Of a DNA stretch of 64,000 nucleotides, positions 1 to 10,466 are shown piece after piece. A program made the position numbers and the translations under genes. The notes under the pieces are model-generated. The model ran no database searches, was not told the DNA's origin, and saw only the letters and a program-made list of their open reading frames with translations. The first letter of the stretch is position 1, and each line of letters opens with the position of its first letter. Origin of the DNA: Borrelia sp. A-FGy1 (GTDB taxonomy: Bacteria; Spirochaetota; Spirochaetia; Borreliales; Borreliaceae); the NCBI RefSeq assembly GCF_014084025.1, contig NZ_CP043682.1, positions 339,582 to 403,581 of the forward strand, read 5' to 3'.

Positions 1-921
1 AAATACTACAATGCTAGCAATGTTGAAATAAATGAAATTATTTTTTATACAACAAATGCAAATACTGCTTATAATATGTATATAAATGATGAACTTGACT
101 TCCTTACATCAATAGGAAGAGATAAGTTTGATGAAGCTAGACTTAGAGATGATTACTACTCTCATCCCTACAATGCCGCAAGTTACTTATCATTTAATAC
201 CACTGTTAAACCACTTGATAATCCAAAGATTAGAGAAGCCCTAACTCTTGCTATTGATAGAGAATCATTAAATAAGATAATTCTAAAAAATCAATCAGAC
301 CCAACAAGAAACTTAACTCCACCTTTTGAAAATTATTCTTATGGCAAAGAACTTATACTATTTGATCCTGAAAGAGCTAAACAACTATTAACTGAGGCTG
401 GCTATCCTAACGGTAAGGACTTCCCTACTCTTAAATACAAAATTTCAAAGCAGGATGGAATGGGAATAACAGCAGAGTTTTTACAAGAACAATTTAAAAA
501 AATATTAAACATTAACTTAGAAATTGAATCTGAAGAGTGGACCACATTCTTAAACAGTAGAAAAATGGGCAACTATCAAATTTCAGACATGGGATGGTCA
601 GGTGATTATTTAGATCCACTAACATTTCTTGAAAGTCTGTTTATAACAGAAAATCACACTTTTGGTGCATTTGGTTATTCAAACAAAGAATATGACTCTT
701 TAATAAAACAATCTGACCTTGAACAAGATCCAATTAAAAGACAAGATATCTTAAGAAAAGCCGAAGAAATCATAATAGAAAAAGACTTCCCTGTTGCCCC
801 TATTACAATACCTAAATCATATTATCTCTTCAGAAATGATAGATGGAAAACCTTTTCAACTTCAACAGAAATAGCCTATCTAAAAGAATTAAAACCAACT
901 AAAAAGCTAAGCAAAATTTAA
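1..921 (+). CDS. oppA: Oligopeptide ABC transporter substrate-binding lipoprotein (OppA family), 3' part
   Basis: The reading frame is open from base 1, so the N-terminus, signal peptide and lipobox lie outside the window. About 306 C-terminal residues remain. They show typical SBP family 5 features: the block beginning NPKIREALTLAIDRESL, followed by FDPERAKQLLTEAGYPNG and then a DMGWSGDYLDPLTFLESLF segment. The protein would bind extracytoplasmic peptides and deliver them to OppBC. Borrelia carries several oppA paralogues in tandem ahead of oppB, and this is the copy closest to oppB. A 166-base AT-rich gap without a recognisable gene separates it from oppB, so oppB may have its own promoter. 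Which OppA paralogue this is cannot be decided from the fragment. Confidence 0.93.
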   Translation, partial: KYYNASNVEINEIIFYTTNANTAYNMYINDELDFLTSIGRDKFDEARLRDDYYSHPYNAASYLSFNTTVKPLDNPKIREALTLAIDRESLNKIILKNQSDPTRNLTPPFENYSYGKELILFDPERAKQLLTEAGYPNGKDFPTLKYKISKQDGMGITAEFLQEQFKKILNINLEIESEEWTTFLNSRKMGNYQISDMGWSGDYLDPLTFLESLFITENHTFGAFGYSNKEYDSLIKQSDLEQDPIKRQDILRKAEEIIIEKDFPVAPITIPKSYYLFRNDRWKTFSTSTEIAYLKELKPTKKLSKI

Positions 922-1087
922 TAAACAAAAACAACTAAAAAATATAACTAGAATATATAACATAAATCAATATTTATTTATAAAATAATAAAAACAAACA
1001 TTAATATTCTAAATAATATTTAATATTATGTGTTAGAATAATTAATTATGTAGATTAATAACCCTATTGTTGAAATAAGGAGCAATT

Positions 1088-2008
1088 ATGCTAAGATTCA
1101 CCATACAAAAACTATTAGAAACAATCCCAACTCTAATAGTAATAATTTTTTTATGCTTTTTAATAATGAGACTTGCTCCTGGGAATCCATTTGATTCTGA
1201 AAAACCTATCGATCCTCAGGTAAAAGAAAAATTAATGCAAAAATATCATCTTGACAAACCTTTTTATCTTCAAGCTTACTACTACATCACAAATGTTTTA
1301 AAAGGAGATTTAGGTCCGTCATTAAAAAAGAAAGATTTAAGTGTAAATCAATATATAAAATTAGGAATGCCTAAATCATTTATAATTGGAATAATAACCT
1401 TAATGCTGTCTCTGATACTTGGAATTTTATTTGGAACAATCTCCGCTATTAAAAAAAATACTCGCATTGATTATATAATAAGAGTAATAGCAATATTTGG
1501 AATTTCTGTGCCTACTTTTGTCACTGGCCCCATTTTACAATATTTTTTATCCGTCAAATTAGGAATATTTTATACCTCTGGCTGGATTACAGAACGCGGT
1601 GGTCTTACAAATTTAGTTATGCCAATAATAACACTCAGTTTGCCATATACAGCTATCTTTACAAGAATACTTAGAGGTTCTATGTTAGAGATATTAAATA
1701 GCGATTTTGTAAGAACAGCAAGAGCTAAAGGCTTAAGCTTTAATGTAATAATTAGGAAACATGTATTAATAGGAGCCATACTTCCTCTAATAAGTTACAT
1801 GGGACCTATTTTTGCTGGAATAATTTCCGGTAGTATGGTTATCGAACAAATATTTAGAATAGCAGGATTAGGTATGGTTACAGTAGAATCATCACTAAAT
1901 AGAGACTATCCACTACTAATGGGCTCCGTCTTAGCCTATTCAACCATACTGCTAGTGTCCATTTTAGTATCAGATATTGCTTACAAAAGACTTGACCCAA
2001 GAGTATAG
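1088..2008 (+). CDS. oppB: Oligopeptide ABC transporter permease OppB
   Basis: 306 residues, the normal length for OppB. A first membrane helix at the N-terminus (TIPTLIVIIFLCFLIMRLAPG) is followed by a periplasmic loop and five further hydrophobic segments. The ABC-permease EAA loop is visible near residues 205-225 as RTARAKGLSFNVIIRKH. A clear Shine-Dalgarno (AAGGAG) lies 6 bases before the ATG. It pairs with OppC to form the inner-membrane pore of the peptide importer. oppB, oppC, oppD and oppF follow one another with gaps of 19, 11 and 0 bases, so they are almost certainly one operon. Confidence 0.96.
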   Translation: MLRFTIQKLLETIPTLIVIIFLCFLIMRLAPGNPFDSEKPIDPQVKEKLMQKYHLDKPFYLQAYYYITNVLKGDLGPSLKKKDLSVNQYIKLGMPKSFIIGIITLMLSLILGILFGTISAIKKNTRIDYIIRVIAIFGISVPTFVTGPILQYFLSVKLGIFYTSGWITERGGLTNLVMPIITLSLPYTAIFTRILRGSMLEILNSDFVRTARAKGLSFNVIIRKHVLIGAILPLISYMGPIFAGIISGSMVIEQIFRIAGLGMVTVESSLNRDYPLLMGSVLAYSTILLVSILVSDIAYKRLDPRV

Positions 2009-2027
2009 GAAGGAAGGAGGCAACAAA

Positions 2028-3080
2028 ATGAGCAACTACGAACAAAAAAACATCTCATTTGAATCTCATACATCTAATAAAAGAGCTTGGTTAAGATTTA
2101 AAGAAAATAAGCTTGCATTCATAAGCATATTTATTATTGGATTTTACATAGTAATTGCAATATTACAACCAATCTTACCAATATACAAATATTACACTCA
2201 AGTGGTCGAACATGCAGATCTCCCTCCATCTTTTAGGCATGCTGGAGAATTATGGTACAATAAAGAACTTAATTTCATAAAAAAATTAGCAAAAAAAGAA
2301 AAACGAGAACTCAAAGAAGAAGAAAAGGCTAAACTAGAAAAAATAAAAGAAAGAATAGAAACAGAAGTTCAAAAAATTGACGGTATAGATACTAAAATAC
2401 ACAAAAGAATATACATATTAGGAACAGACAGCCTTGGAAGAGACCTACTTGCAAGAATAATACAAGGAAGTCAAATATCAATATCTGTGGGGTTCATTGG
2501 GGCATTCATATCAATGATAATAGGAACAATAATAGGGGCAATAGCAGGTTTTTTTGGTGGTATTTCAGATAAAATAATAACTAAAATAATAGAAATCCTT
2601 TATGTTTTGCCATCTCTACTTGTCATAATAACATTAATGACTGTTATGGAAAGAAACATAATAGGATTATTTATTGCAATTAGCATTATTTCATGGCTAT
2701 CACTTGCCAGAATAGTTAGAGGACAAATACAATCACTTTCAAAATCTGAATTTATACAAGTAGCTAGGACATTAGGAGCAACAAATAAGAGAATGATATC
2801 TAATCATTTAATCCCCAATAGCCTTGGTATGATAGCAATAATTACAACAATGAATGTTCCAGGGTTTATTATGGTTGAATCATTTTTATCTTTTCTAGGA
2901 CTTGGAATATCAGCACCAATGACCAGTTGGGGAGAGTTAGTAAAAAATGGAATTCCTACATTTATTGAATATCCATGGAAAATCTTTATTCCTGCAACAG
3001 TCATGACAATATTCTTACTATTTATGAATTTTCTAGGCGACGGATTAAGAGATGCATTTGATCCGAAGGATAACCTTTAG
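2028..3080 (+). CDS. oppC: Oligopeptide ABC transporter permease OppC
   Basis: The ATG at 2028 is preferred over an upstream in-frame ATG at 1977, because AGGAAGGAGG sits just before it and the upstream start would overlap oppB. This gives 350 residues. The first membrane helix is near residue 33 (FISIFIIGFYIVIAILQPI), and the core permease region is near residues 150-350 with EAA-loop sequence QVARTLGATNKRMISNHLIPN. Between them is a lysine/glutamate-rich segment (around residues 85-120) predicted to be a charged helix in the external loop, just before the conserved LGTDSLGRD. It partners OppB. Confidence 0.96.
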   Translation: MSNYEQKNISFESHTSNKRAWLRFKENKLAFISIFIIGFYIVIAILQPILPIYKYYTQVVEHADLPPSFRHAGELWYNKELNFIKKLAKKEKRELKEEEKAKLEKIKERIETEVQKIDGIDTKIHKRIYILGTDSLGRDLLARIIQGSQISISVGFIGAFISMIIGTIIGAIAGFFGGISDKIITKIIEILYVLPSLLVIITLMTVMERNIIGLFIAISIISWLSLARIVRGQIQSLSKSEFIQVARTLGATNKRMISNHLIPNSLGMIAIITTMNVPGFIMVESFLSFLGLGISAPMTSWGELVKNGIPTFIEYPWKIFIPATVMTIFLLFMNFLGDGLRDAFDPKDNL

Positions 3081-3091
3081 GAGAAAATTGA

Positions 3092-3964
3092 ATGAAAGAA
3101 GATTACATATTGGAGATCAAAAACTTAGCAATTGAGTTTAAGTTAAAGCACACAACAATATACCCTGTAAACAACATAAACTTAAAAATGAAAAGAGGAG
3201 AAATTAGAGCTATTGTAGGAGAGTCTGGTAGCGGAAAATCTGTTACAAGCATGGCCATACTAAAGCTACTGCCTGAAATGACAACAGTATACAAAGAAGG
3301 TGAAATACTATTTGAAGGAAAAGATTTGCTTAAACTTAGCGAAAAAGAACTCCAAAGTATTAGAGGCAATAAAATAGCCATGGTATTTCAAGATCCAATG
3401 ACTTCTTTAAATCCATACTTAAGAATATCAACACAAATTGAAGAAACAATAATGTTGCATCAAAAACTAGACAAATATACAGCAAAGAAAAAGGCAATAG
3501 AAATGCTAAAAACTGTTGGTGTTATGAATGCAGAAGAGAGAATATCACATTATCCTCATCAATTTTCAGGAGGAATGAGACAAAGAGTTATGATCGCAAT
3601 GGCTTTAAGTTGTCGTCCCTCTTTATTAATAGCAGATGAACCTACTACAGCCCTTGATGTTACAATTCAAGAACAAATACTATTACTCATTAAAAGTTTA
3701 TCTAAAAAATTCAATACTTCAACAATACTAATAACTCATGATTTAGCAGTAGTTGCAGAAATTTGCGATACGGTATCTGTAATGTACCAAGGTAAATTTG
3801 TTGAAGAAGGAACAGTAATAGAAATATTTAAAAACCCTAAACATCCATATACAATCGGACTTTTAAAATCAATACTTACTCTGGATCAAAATCCAAATGA
3901 GAAACTTTACTCAATTAAATTAAACTCTATCGCATCAAGTACAAATAATATTGAGGAGCTTTAA
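3092..3964 (+). CDS. oppD: Oligopeptide ABC transporter ATP-binding protein OppD
   Basis: 290 residues. Walker A is GESGSGKS at residues 43-50, the ABC signature FSGGMRQRV is near residue 157, and Walker B with catalytic glutamate is LLIADEPTT near residue 178, followed by the ITHDL switch. The C-terminal oligopeptide-transport extension starts (NPKHPYTIGLLKSI) but stops short: the usual cysteine-bearing GC-F-x-x-RC tail is absent and the last 50 residues contain no cysteine. OppD family members are usually 320-350 residues. The stop codon directly abuts the oppF start, and GGAG before it serves as oppF Shine-Dalgarno. Confidence 0.96.
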   Translation: MKEDYILEIKNLAIEFKLKHTTIYPVNNINLKMKRGEIRAIVGESGSGKSVTSMAILKLLPEMTTVYKEGEILFEGKDLLKLSEKELQSIRGNKIAMVFQDPMTSLNPYLRISTQIEETIMLHQKLDKYTAKKKAIEMLKTVGVMNAEERISHYPHQFSGGMRQRVMIAMALSCRPSLLIADEPTTALDVTIQEQILLLIKSLSKKFNTSTILITHDLAVVAEICDTVSVMYQGKFVEEGTVIEIFKNPKHPYTIGLLKSILTLDQNPNEKLYSIKLNSIASSTNNIEEL

Positions 3965-4945
3965 ATGAATAGTGAGAAAGACATAATTCTTAAAGTAGAA
4001 AACTTAGTACAAACATTTACAATTGGAGAAGACTTTTTATTTTGGAAAAATAAGCGCAAGATAAATGCTGTAAATGGCATCAGTTTTGAAGTTGAGCGTA
4101 ATAAAACATTAGGACTCGTTGGAGAATCTGGATGCGGAAAATCAACAACTCTCAGATCAATAATGCAACTCTACACACCAACATCTGGTAGCATATATTT
4201 TAATGGAAAAGATATCACCAAACTTCCCAAAAGAGAACTTTTGAAGACAAAAAAAGACATGCAAATGGTATTTCAAGACCCTCATACTTCTCTTAACCCA
4301 AGGATGACAATAAAAGAAATAATAGCAGAGCCACTAGTTATTTATAATGAAAACAAAATTCTTCCAAAAACAAAACAAGAAATAGATAAGAGAGTAAATG
4401 AACTAATGGATATTACCGAACTTGAAAAAAGTATGCTATCTAGGTATCCACACGAATTTTCAGGAGGGCAAAGACAAAGAATAGGAATAGCAAGAGCACT
4501 AGCATTAAGTCCTAAGCTTTTACTACTAGATGAAGCCGTATCGGCTTTAGATGTATCAATAAGAGCGCAAATTTTAAATTTACTTAAAACTCTACAAAGA
4601 GAATTAAATTTATCTTATCTCTTTATCTCCCATGACCTAGCAGTAGTAAAATACATGAGTGACAAAATTGCTGTAATGTATTTGGGAGTCATATTAGAAG
4701 TTGCACCTAGAGATATACTATTTTCAAATCCTATCCATCCATATACCAAAACGCTAATAGCATCCATTCCTGAGATTGATCCCGAAAAAAGAAAAAATAA
4801 AACCATAAAACTTGATGAGCCATCATTATCAAGTATTCGAAATACAAATTCAACAAAAGAGAGCATAGCCCTTGAGGAAATAGAAAAAGATCACTTTGTA
4901 TCTAAATATCTTTTTGATGAAATGAACAACTTAATAAATAAATAA
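3965..4945 (+). CDS. oppF: Oligopeptide ABC transporter ATP-binding protein OppF
   Basis: 326 residues with Walker A GESGCGKS at residues 53-60, signature FSGGQRQRIGIARAL near residue 162, and Walker B LLLLDEAVSALD, so it is a competent ATPase subunit that dimerises with OppD. The C-terminal NPIHPYTKTLIASIPEIDP segment is present. The family's cysteine cluster that normally follows the EPS motif is missing: the sequence runs LDEPSLSSIRNTNSTKE with no cysteine. It is the last gene of the opp operon; no strong terminator follows. Confidence 0.96.
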   Translation: MNSEKDIILKVENLVQTFTIGEDFLFWKNKRKINAVNGISFEVERNKTLGLVGESGCGKSTTLRSIMQLYTPTSGSIYFNGKDITKLPKRELLKTKKDMQMVFQDPHTSLNPRMTIKEIIAEPLVIYNENKILPKTKQEIDKRVNELMDITELEKSMLSRYPHEFSGGQRQRIGIARALALSPKLLLLDEAVSALDVSIRAQILNLLKTLQRELNLSYLFISHDLAVVKYMSDKIAVMYLGVILEVAPRDILFSNPIHPYTKTLIASIPEIDPEKRKNKTIKLDEPSLSSIRNTNSTKESIALEEIEKDHFVSKYLFDEMNNLINK

Positions 4946-5057
4946 AAATTTACCAAAAAAAAGCAAGGGCACACATATGCCTTACTGAAAGTATTGTTAA
5001 TTTTGCTTTAGGTAGATGTAGATTAATACAATTATTTATAAATAAAAACACAAACTA

Positions 5058-5816
5058 CTAATTATCAAAATATGAAACTTCAAAATCTATCTTATTACCA
5101 ATCCCCTTAACAAAATATAAATTAGTTCTATTAACATTATTCTTATCTATAACTTTATTTCCAGAATCAACAAAATAATAATAAATTCTACCTTTAGGTA
5201 GGTCTTTCAGCTTAATAGTATATACACCTTGATTATGTTCATGTTCAGTCAACCTGTTTAAAAATGGATTAAAATTATTAAAATTTCCAGCTATTGTGAC
5301 AAACTGTCCAGGACGGCCTATATAAAAAATTTCAACTTCCCTTTTATTAGAAGAATCAATTGGATTTCTTAAAGAAATATAGCTGTTATTTATAACTGAA
5401 ATATCAATCACAGAAAATGGTATTAAATCTTTATCATAAACTATATTTTTATTGTATTCATCATTTGTCCAAATTCCATCCACAATAAGTTTATATTTAA
5501 TTCTCTCAAGCCCATGAGGAAGATTTACTTTTACAAAAAAAAGACCATATTTATTCTTTTGAAACAAATATTTTTTTGAATAACCATCAAAATCAAAAAC
5601 AGCAAAGACTTTCCTAATACTTCTATCCGAAGGATAAAACATAATAACCCTTTTAGAATCAACCATTGGTGTTAAATTATCTTTTCTTGTTGAAACTTCC
5701 AAAAATTCAATTAAAGATAAATTGAAATTTTCAACAACATAACCTTGTAAAGAATTAGTATTAAAATTAAAAAAGAAAAATATAAAACACAATAAAAATC
5801 TTAAAACTGTTTTCAT
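5058..5816 (-). CDS. Exported protein with two early-set (CBM48-like) domains, function unknown
   Basis: 252 residues. A hydrophobic N-terminus (residues 5-20, LRFLLCFIFFFFNF) looks like a signal peptide without a lipobox cysteine. The body seems to hold two similar beta-sandwich units. The second is the clearer: VTIAGNFNNFNPFLNRLTE, then GVYTIKLKDLPKGRIYYYFVDSG, which is the pattern of glycogen-binding/CBM48 or isoamylase N-terminal early-set domains. The first (residues 55-110) has a parallel pattern ending in YKLIVDGIWTNDEYN. No catalytic domain is attached, so it may bind carbohydrate or act structurally in the periplasm. It is conserved at this position, next to enolase, in Borrelia. Confidence 0.75.
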   Translation of the reverse strand: MKTVLRFLLCFIFFFFNFNTNSLQGYVVENFNLSLIEFLEVSTRKDNLTPMVDSKRVIMFYPSDRSIRKVFAVFDFDGYSKKYLFQKNKYGLFFVKVNLPHGLERIKYKLIVDGIWTNDEYNKNIVYDKDLIPFSVIDISVINNSYISLRNPIDSSNKREVEIFYIGRPGQFVTIAGNFNNFNPFLNRLTEHEHNQGVYTIKLKDLPKGRIYYYFVDSGNKVIDKNNVNRTNLYFVKGIGNKIDFEVSYFDN

Positions 5817-5908
5817 AATTTAAGTTAATAAACTAATACACAATTCTTTTTATAAATACTACACATTTATTTTATTTATTATTATACTAAAAACATATAT
5901 TAAAGTAA

Positions 5909-7234
<1,326 letters not shown>

Positions 7235-7238
7235 AAAT

Positions 7239-7263
7239 AAAAAGCCCATATTGAGGGCTTTTT
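7239..7263. terminator. Bidirectional intrinsic terminator between eno and rpsI
   Basis: A perfect 9-bp stem, AAAAAGCCC / GGGCTTTTT, with a 7-base loop. The A/T ends give a U-run in both directions. It lies 5 bases after the eno stop and 17 bases from the rpsI stop, so it serves both converging genes. Confidence 0.9.
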
Positions 7264-7279
7264 ACTTAAAACAAAATTA

Positions 7280-7690
7280 TCATCTTTTTGAAAATTGAAA
7301 GCTTTTTCTAGCTTTCTTTCTGCCAAATTTCTTGCGCTCAACTCTTCTTGAATCTCTTGTTAAAAGCCCATTAGATTTAAGAACTATTTTATTTTCCTCA
7401 TCAAGCTCAAAAAGAGCCCTTGCAATCCCATGCCTAATAGCACCAACCTGGCCAGAAATACCTCCTCCATAAACATTTACATAAATATCATACTTTCTAA
7501 GAGTATTTGTTAAAACTAATGGCGCTAAAGCAAGGGTCCTTAAATTTTCAAGTTGTATATAAGAATCAAAATTTTTACCATTAATCTTAATTTCGCCTCT
7601 CCCCTCTCTAATGTAGACCCTAGCAACAGAAGATTTTCGCCTCCCAGTACCCATTGCTAAATTAATACCTTTAACATTTATTTTTGTCAT
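7280..7690 (-). CDS. rpsI: 30S ribosomal protein S9
   Basis: 136 residues. The S9 signatures are clear: [36 protein letters not shown], and the basic tail [12 protein letters not shown] that reaches the decoding site. It lies 12 bases downstream of rplM, the conserved bacterial L13-S9 pair, and ends at the eno/rpsI terminator. Confidence 0.98.
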   Translation of the reverse strand: MTKINVKGINLAMGTGRRKSSVARVYIREGRGEIKINGKNFDSYIQLENLRTLALAPLVLTNTLRKYDIYVNVYGGGISGQVGAIRHGIARALFELDEENKIVLKSNGLLTRDSRRVERKKFGRKKARKSFQFSKR

Positions 7691-7702
7691 TTTTCCTCAC
7701 TC

Positions 7703-8152
7703 TCAATCCAACTCTAACTTATAAGGATTTTGTGCCTTAAGATTATGCTCAGGACCAGAAAAAACTCTAATATTTCTAAAAAGCTCACGTCCCAAAGGTC
7801 CCTTTGGTAACATACCTTTAATAGCTATTTCAATAGGAGCTGCCGGATTTCTCTCAGACAAAGTTCTAAAAGTATCAGAATAAAGACCCCCCGGATATCT
7901 TGAATGTCTATAGTAAATTTTCTGAGAATATTTTTTACCTGTAAGCTTAATCTTTGCAGCATTAACAATTATAACATTATCACCTAAATCTTGATGAGGA
8001 GCATAATAAGCCTTATGCTTACCTCTCAAAATTCTAACCACTTTCGCAGCAATCCTACCAAGAATCTTATCCTTAGCATCAATAACATACCATTTTTTCT
8101 CTACATACTTTGGCTTAATCCATATTGTACTATTATCAGTTACTCTATTCAT
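7703..8152 (-). CDS. rplM: 50S ribosomal protein L13
   Basis: 149 residues, a few longer than most L13 at the N-terminus. Signatures include WYVIDAKDKILGRIA, LRGKHKAYYAPHQDLGDNVIIVNA, and MLPKGPLGRELFRNIRVF. It is an early-assembly 23S rRNA binder. It is the first gene of the rplM-rpsI pair; 78 bases separate it from the gene upstream (8231-9016), leaving room for its own promoter. Confidence 0.98.
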   Translation of the reverse strand: MNRVTDNSTIWIKPKYVEKKWYVIDAKDKILGRIAAKVVRILRGKHKAYYAPHQDLGDNVIIVNAAKIKLTGKKYSQKIYYRHSRYPGGLYSDTFRTLSERNPAAPIEIAIKGMLPKGPLGRELFRNIRVFSGPEHNLKAQNPYKLELD

Positions 8153-8230
8153 ATTAACTACAGCCCTCGCTTAGATATTCTACAAAATCGTATTTTTCAA
8201 TTGTATTATTTGTAAGCTACCCTGTCAATA

Positions 8231-9016
8231 CTAAAAACTATATTTATACTGCAGCTCACAAGAAACTCTTCTAAACCGATCCAAATCTCCTTTTGAAAAC
8301 TTTAGAGGAACAAAAGAAGGATTACTAAAGACAGGATTAATTAAATATCCACTCTTTAAATATGTATTAAAAACTTCAACATGATGCTCTGGTTTATAAA
8401 GAGGAAACATATATCTATTCATTATTCTAAACATAGAAGTAGTAAAAATTTCGAAATTAATTTTTTTATCATTTTCATAAGACATAATATTAACAAGCAT
8501 ATTTCTAGCAATTGCTAAAGTCAAAGCATCAAAATTATCCATAAACTCTATCTTCTTAGATAAATTATCTATTATCACAATACTAATAGACATGCATCCC
8601 GGCATTGGAATATTTACAAGCATAGGATACCTAAAATTACTAAATCCAACTTTAAATTCATATATTCCATTTTTTTCTTCCCAGGGTTTACTAAAATAAT
8701 TTTTCCCAGTTAAAGATGACAAGAATTCCCTAGCATCTCTTTCATACTTAAAAACATATGAACACCCTGCATCTTTAAAAAAGGAAAAAAAAACATTTGT
8801 AAATTGATTTCTAAATATAGAAGGATAAGAAGCTGTAAGACCCCTCGAAAAAGTCTGTTTAAGAATGATACTTAAACCTTTGGCCCTATGTCCTAAAAAG
8901 TTACGGCCTTCATTTAAATATAAATCCAAATACCTATTACCTTTAGTATCATAAAGATAAAAAAACCTTGCTCTCTTAATAATTGGAATACAATTTATCA
9001 GAAACTTACTACACAT
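8231..9016 (-). CDS. Truncated class-III aminotransferase-like protein without the PLP core, function unknown
   Basis: 261 residues. The N-terminus reads YLYDTKGNRYLDLYLNEGRNFLGH, close to the opening of class-III (glutamate-1-semialdehyde type) aminotransferases. The C-terminus, KSGYLINPVFSNPSFVPLKFSKGDLDRF, resembles their closing small domain (G-V-Y-L-x-P ... S-x-x-H-T-x-x-D). The central region of such enzymes, with the DEV/QTG motif and the PLP-binding lysine (over 150 residues), is missing or unrecognisable, so catalysis as a PLP enzyme is unlikely. The start overlaps the end of gatB by 8 bases, which points to translational coupling with the GatCAB operon. The family resemblance is read by eye and is tentative. 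Confidence 0.7.
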   Translation of the reverse strand: MCSKFLINCIPIIKRARFFYLYDTKGNRYLDLYLNEGRNFLGHRAKGLSIILKQTFSRGLTASYPSIFRNQFTNVFFSFFKDAGCSYVFKYERDAREFLSSLTGKNYFSKPWEEKNGIYEFKVGFSNFRYPMLVNIPMPGCMSISIVIIDNLSKKIEFMDNFDALTLAIARNMLVNIMSYENDKKINFEIFTTSMFRIMNRYMFPLYKPEHHVEVFNTYLKSGYLINPVFSNPSFVPLKFSKGDLDRFRRVSCELQYKYSF

Positions 9017-10466
9017 TCTTTAATCTATCCATTAGAATTTCATTCGCAAGTACAGGATTAACTTTTCCTGAAGTTTTTTTCATAATTTGTCCCATCATAA
9101 ATTTCAATGCATGACTTTTACCCTTTCTGTAAAGTTCAACAGATTTAGGAAATTCCTTTAAAACTTCAATCACAACTGCCTCAATCAAAGATTTATCATT
9201 TATCTGTTCTAAATTTTTCTCACTAACAATTATAGAAGGAGAAACATTTTTATCTATCATCTCTACAAATATTTCTTTAGCAATCTTTCCATTTACTCTC
9301 TCACTAACAATAAGTTCAACAAGTTCTCTAATATATGATGGGCTTATGCTAAAATTAAGTATATTTATTTCTCGATCATTAAGTACGCTCAACACTTCAG
9401 ATAAAATCCAATTAGCTATTCTTTTGGGATCACTTGCATTTAATGCCGCTTCTTCAAAATATCTAACCAAGTTTTTATCAGAAGTTAAGGTATTAACATC
9501 AAACTCACTAAGACCATATTGCTTCTTTAATCTAATTCTTGCATCAAAGGGCAATTCAATCATTCTACTATCCTTTATACTTTCAATATAATCATCATCT
9601 ACTTTCACTAAAGGCAAATCCGGTTCTTTAATATATCTATAATCCTCAATTGTTTCTTTACTTCTTTGCATCACTGTAATACCTTTCTTATCATCAAAAC
9701 CTCTCGTATGTTTGCCTTCATCCTTAAAAGTTTTTCTATTCAAAATCCATTCCTTTTTTTGTCTTATTTCTTCATAATCAATTGCCAATTTTACCGACTT
9801 AAAAGAATTTAAATTTTTTATTTCAGCAATTGGAGTCTTATTCTCAATACCATTCTCATTAATAAATAAATTAATGTTAACATCACAACGAAAAGAACCA
9901 TTTTCCATATTACAATCAGATAAATCAAGATATCTAAAAATTTCCCTTAAATAATTTAAATAAGCCACAGCTTCATCTCCACTGTTAATTTCTGGAGCAG
10001 AGACAATTTCTAATAATGGAGCACCTGAACGATTAAAATCAATATAACTTCTATTATCACTCCCAAGTAAGTGTAAACTCTTACCAGAATCCTCTTCCAT
10101 ATGTATCCTAACAATATTAATTTTTTTAAATCCTGAAAAACCTTTAATAAGAATAAATCCATTCTCACATATTGGTTCATCATTTTGAGATATTTGGTAA
10201 CCCTTAGGTAAGTCAGGATAAGAATAATGCTTTCTATCAAACTTAACAATATTCCGGATTTTAGAATGTGTAGCATGGCCAGCCAAAATTGCACTATTAA
10301 TTAATTCTTTATTAACCGTAGGCAATGCTCCAGGTAATCCAAGACATGTAGGACAAGTACGCGAATTTGGAATCCCACCAAAATCATTTTTACAACTACA
10401 AAAAGCCTTTGTTTTAAGCCTCAACTGTACATGAACTTCTAACCCAATAATCAATTTATATTCCAT
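9009..10466 (-). CDS. gatB: Aspartyl/glutamyl-tRNA amidotransferase subunit B
   Basis: 485 residues, normal for GatB. It has the opening IGLEVHVQLRLKTKAFC, the zinc-type cysteines C-x-C ... CPTCLGLPG, HYSYPDLPKGYQISQND, and a C-terminal YqeY-like tail domain that presents the tRNA. GatB phosphorylates the mischarged Glu- (or Asp-) tRNA, and ammonia from GatA then amidates it. With GatA, GatC and a glutamyl-tRNA synthetase at 42030, this gives the indirect route to Gln-tRNA. The gatA end overlaps its start by 11 bases. Confidence 0.98.
   Translation of the reverse strand: MEYKLIIGLEVHVQLRLKTKAFCSCKNDFGGIPNSRTCPTCLGLPGALPTVNKELINSAILAGHATHSKIRNIVKFDRKHYSYPDLPKGYQISQNDEPICENGFILIKGFSGFKKINIVRIHMEEDSGKSLHLLGSDNRSYIDFNRSGAPLLEIVSAPEINSGDEAVAYLNYLREIFRYLDLSDCNMENGSFRCDVNINLFINENGIENKTPIAEIKNLNSFKSVKLAIDYEEIRQKKEWILNRKTFKDEGKHTRGFDDKKGITVMQRSKETIEDYRYIKEPDLPLVKVDDDYIESIKDSRMIELPFDARIRLKKQYGLSEFDVNTLTSDKNLVRYFEEAALNASDPKRIANWILSEVLSVLNDREINILNFSISPSYIRELVELIVSERVNGKIAKEIFVEMIDKNVSPSIIVSEKNLEQINDKSLIEAVVIEVLKEFPKSVELYRKGKSHALKFMMGQIMKKTSGKVNPVLANEILMDRLKNV

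Noticed and set aside
4955-4990. Possible hairpin AGGGCA...TGCCTT after oppF
   Set aside because: The stem is short and imperfect and no U-run follows on either strand, so a terminator call is not supported.
9346-9591. Open frame on the plus strand inside gatB
   Set aside because: It is antisense to a conserved protein, has no ribosome site and shows no family pattern; the same holds for other antisense frames inside conserved genes such as pcrA, rpoC and rpoB.
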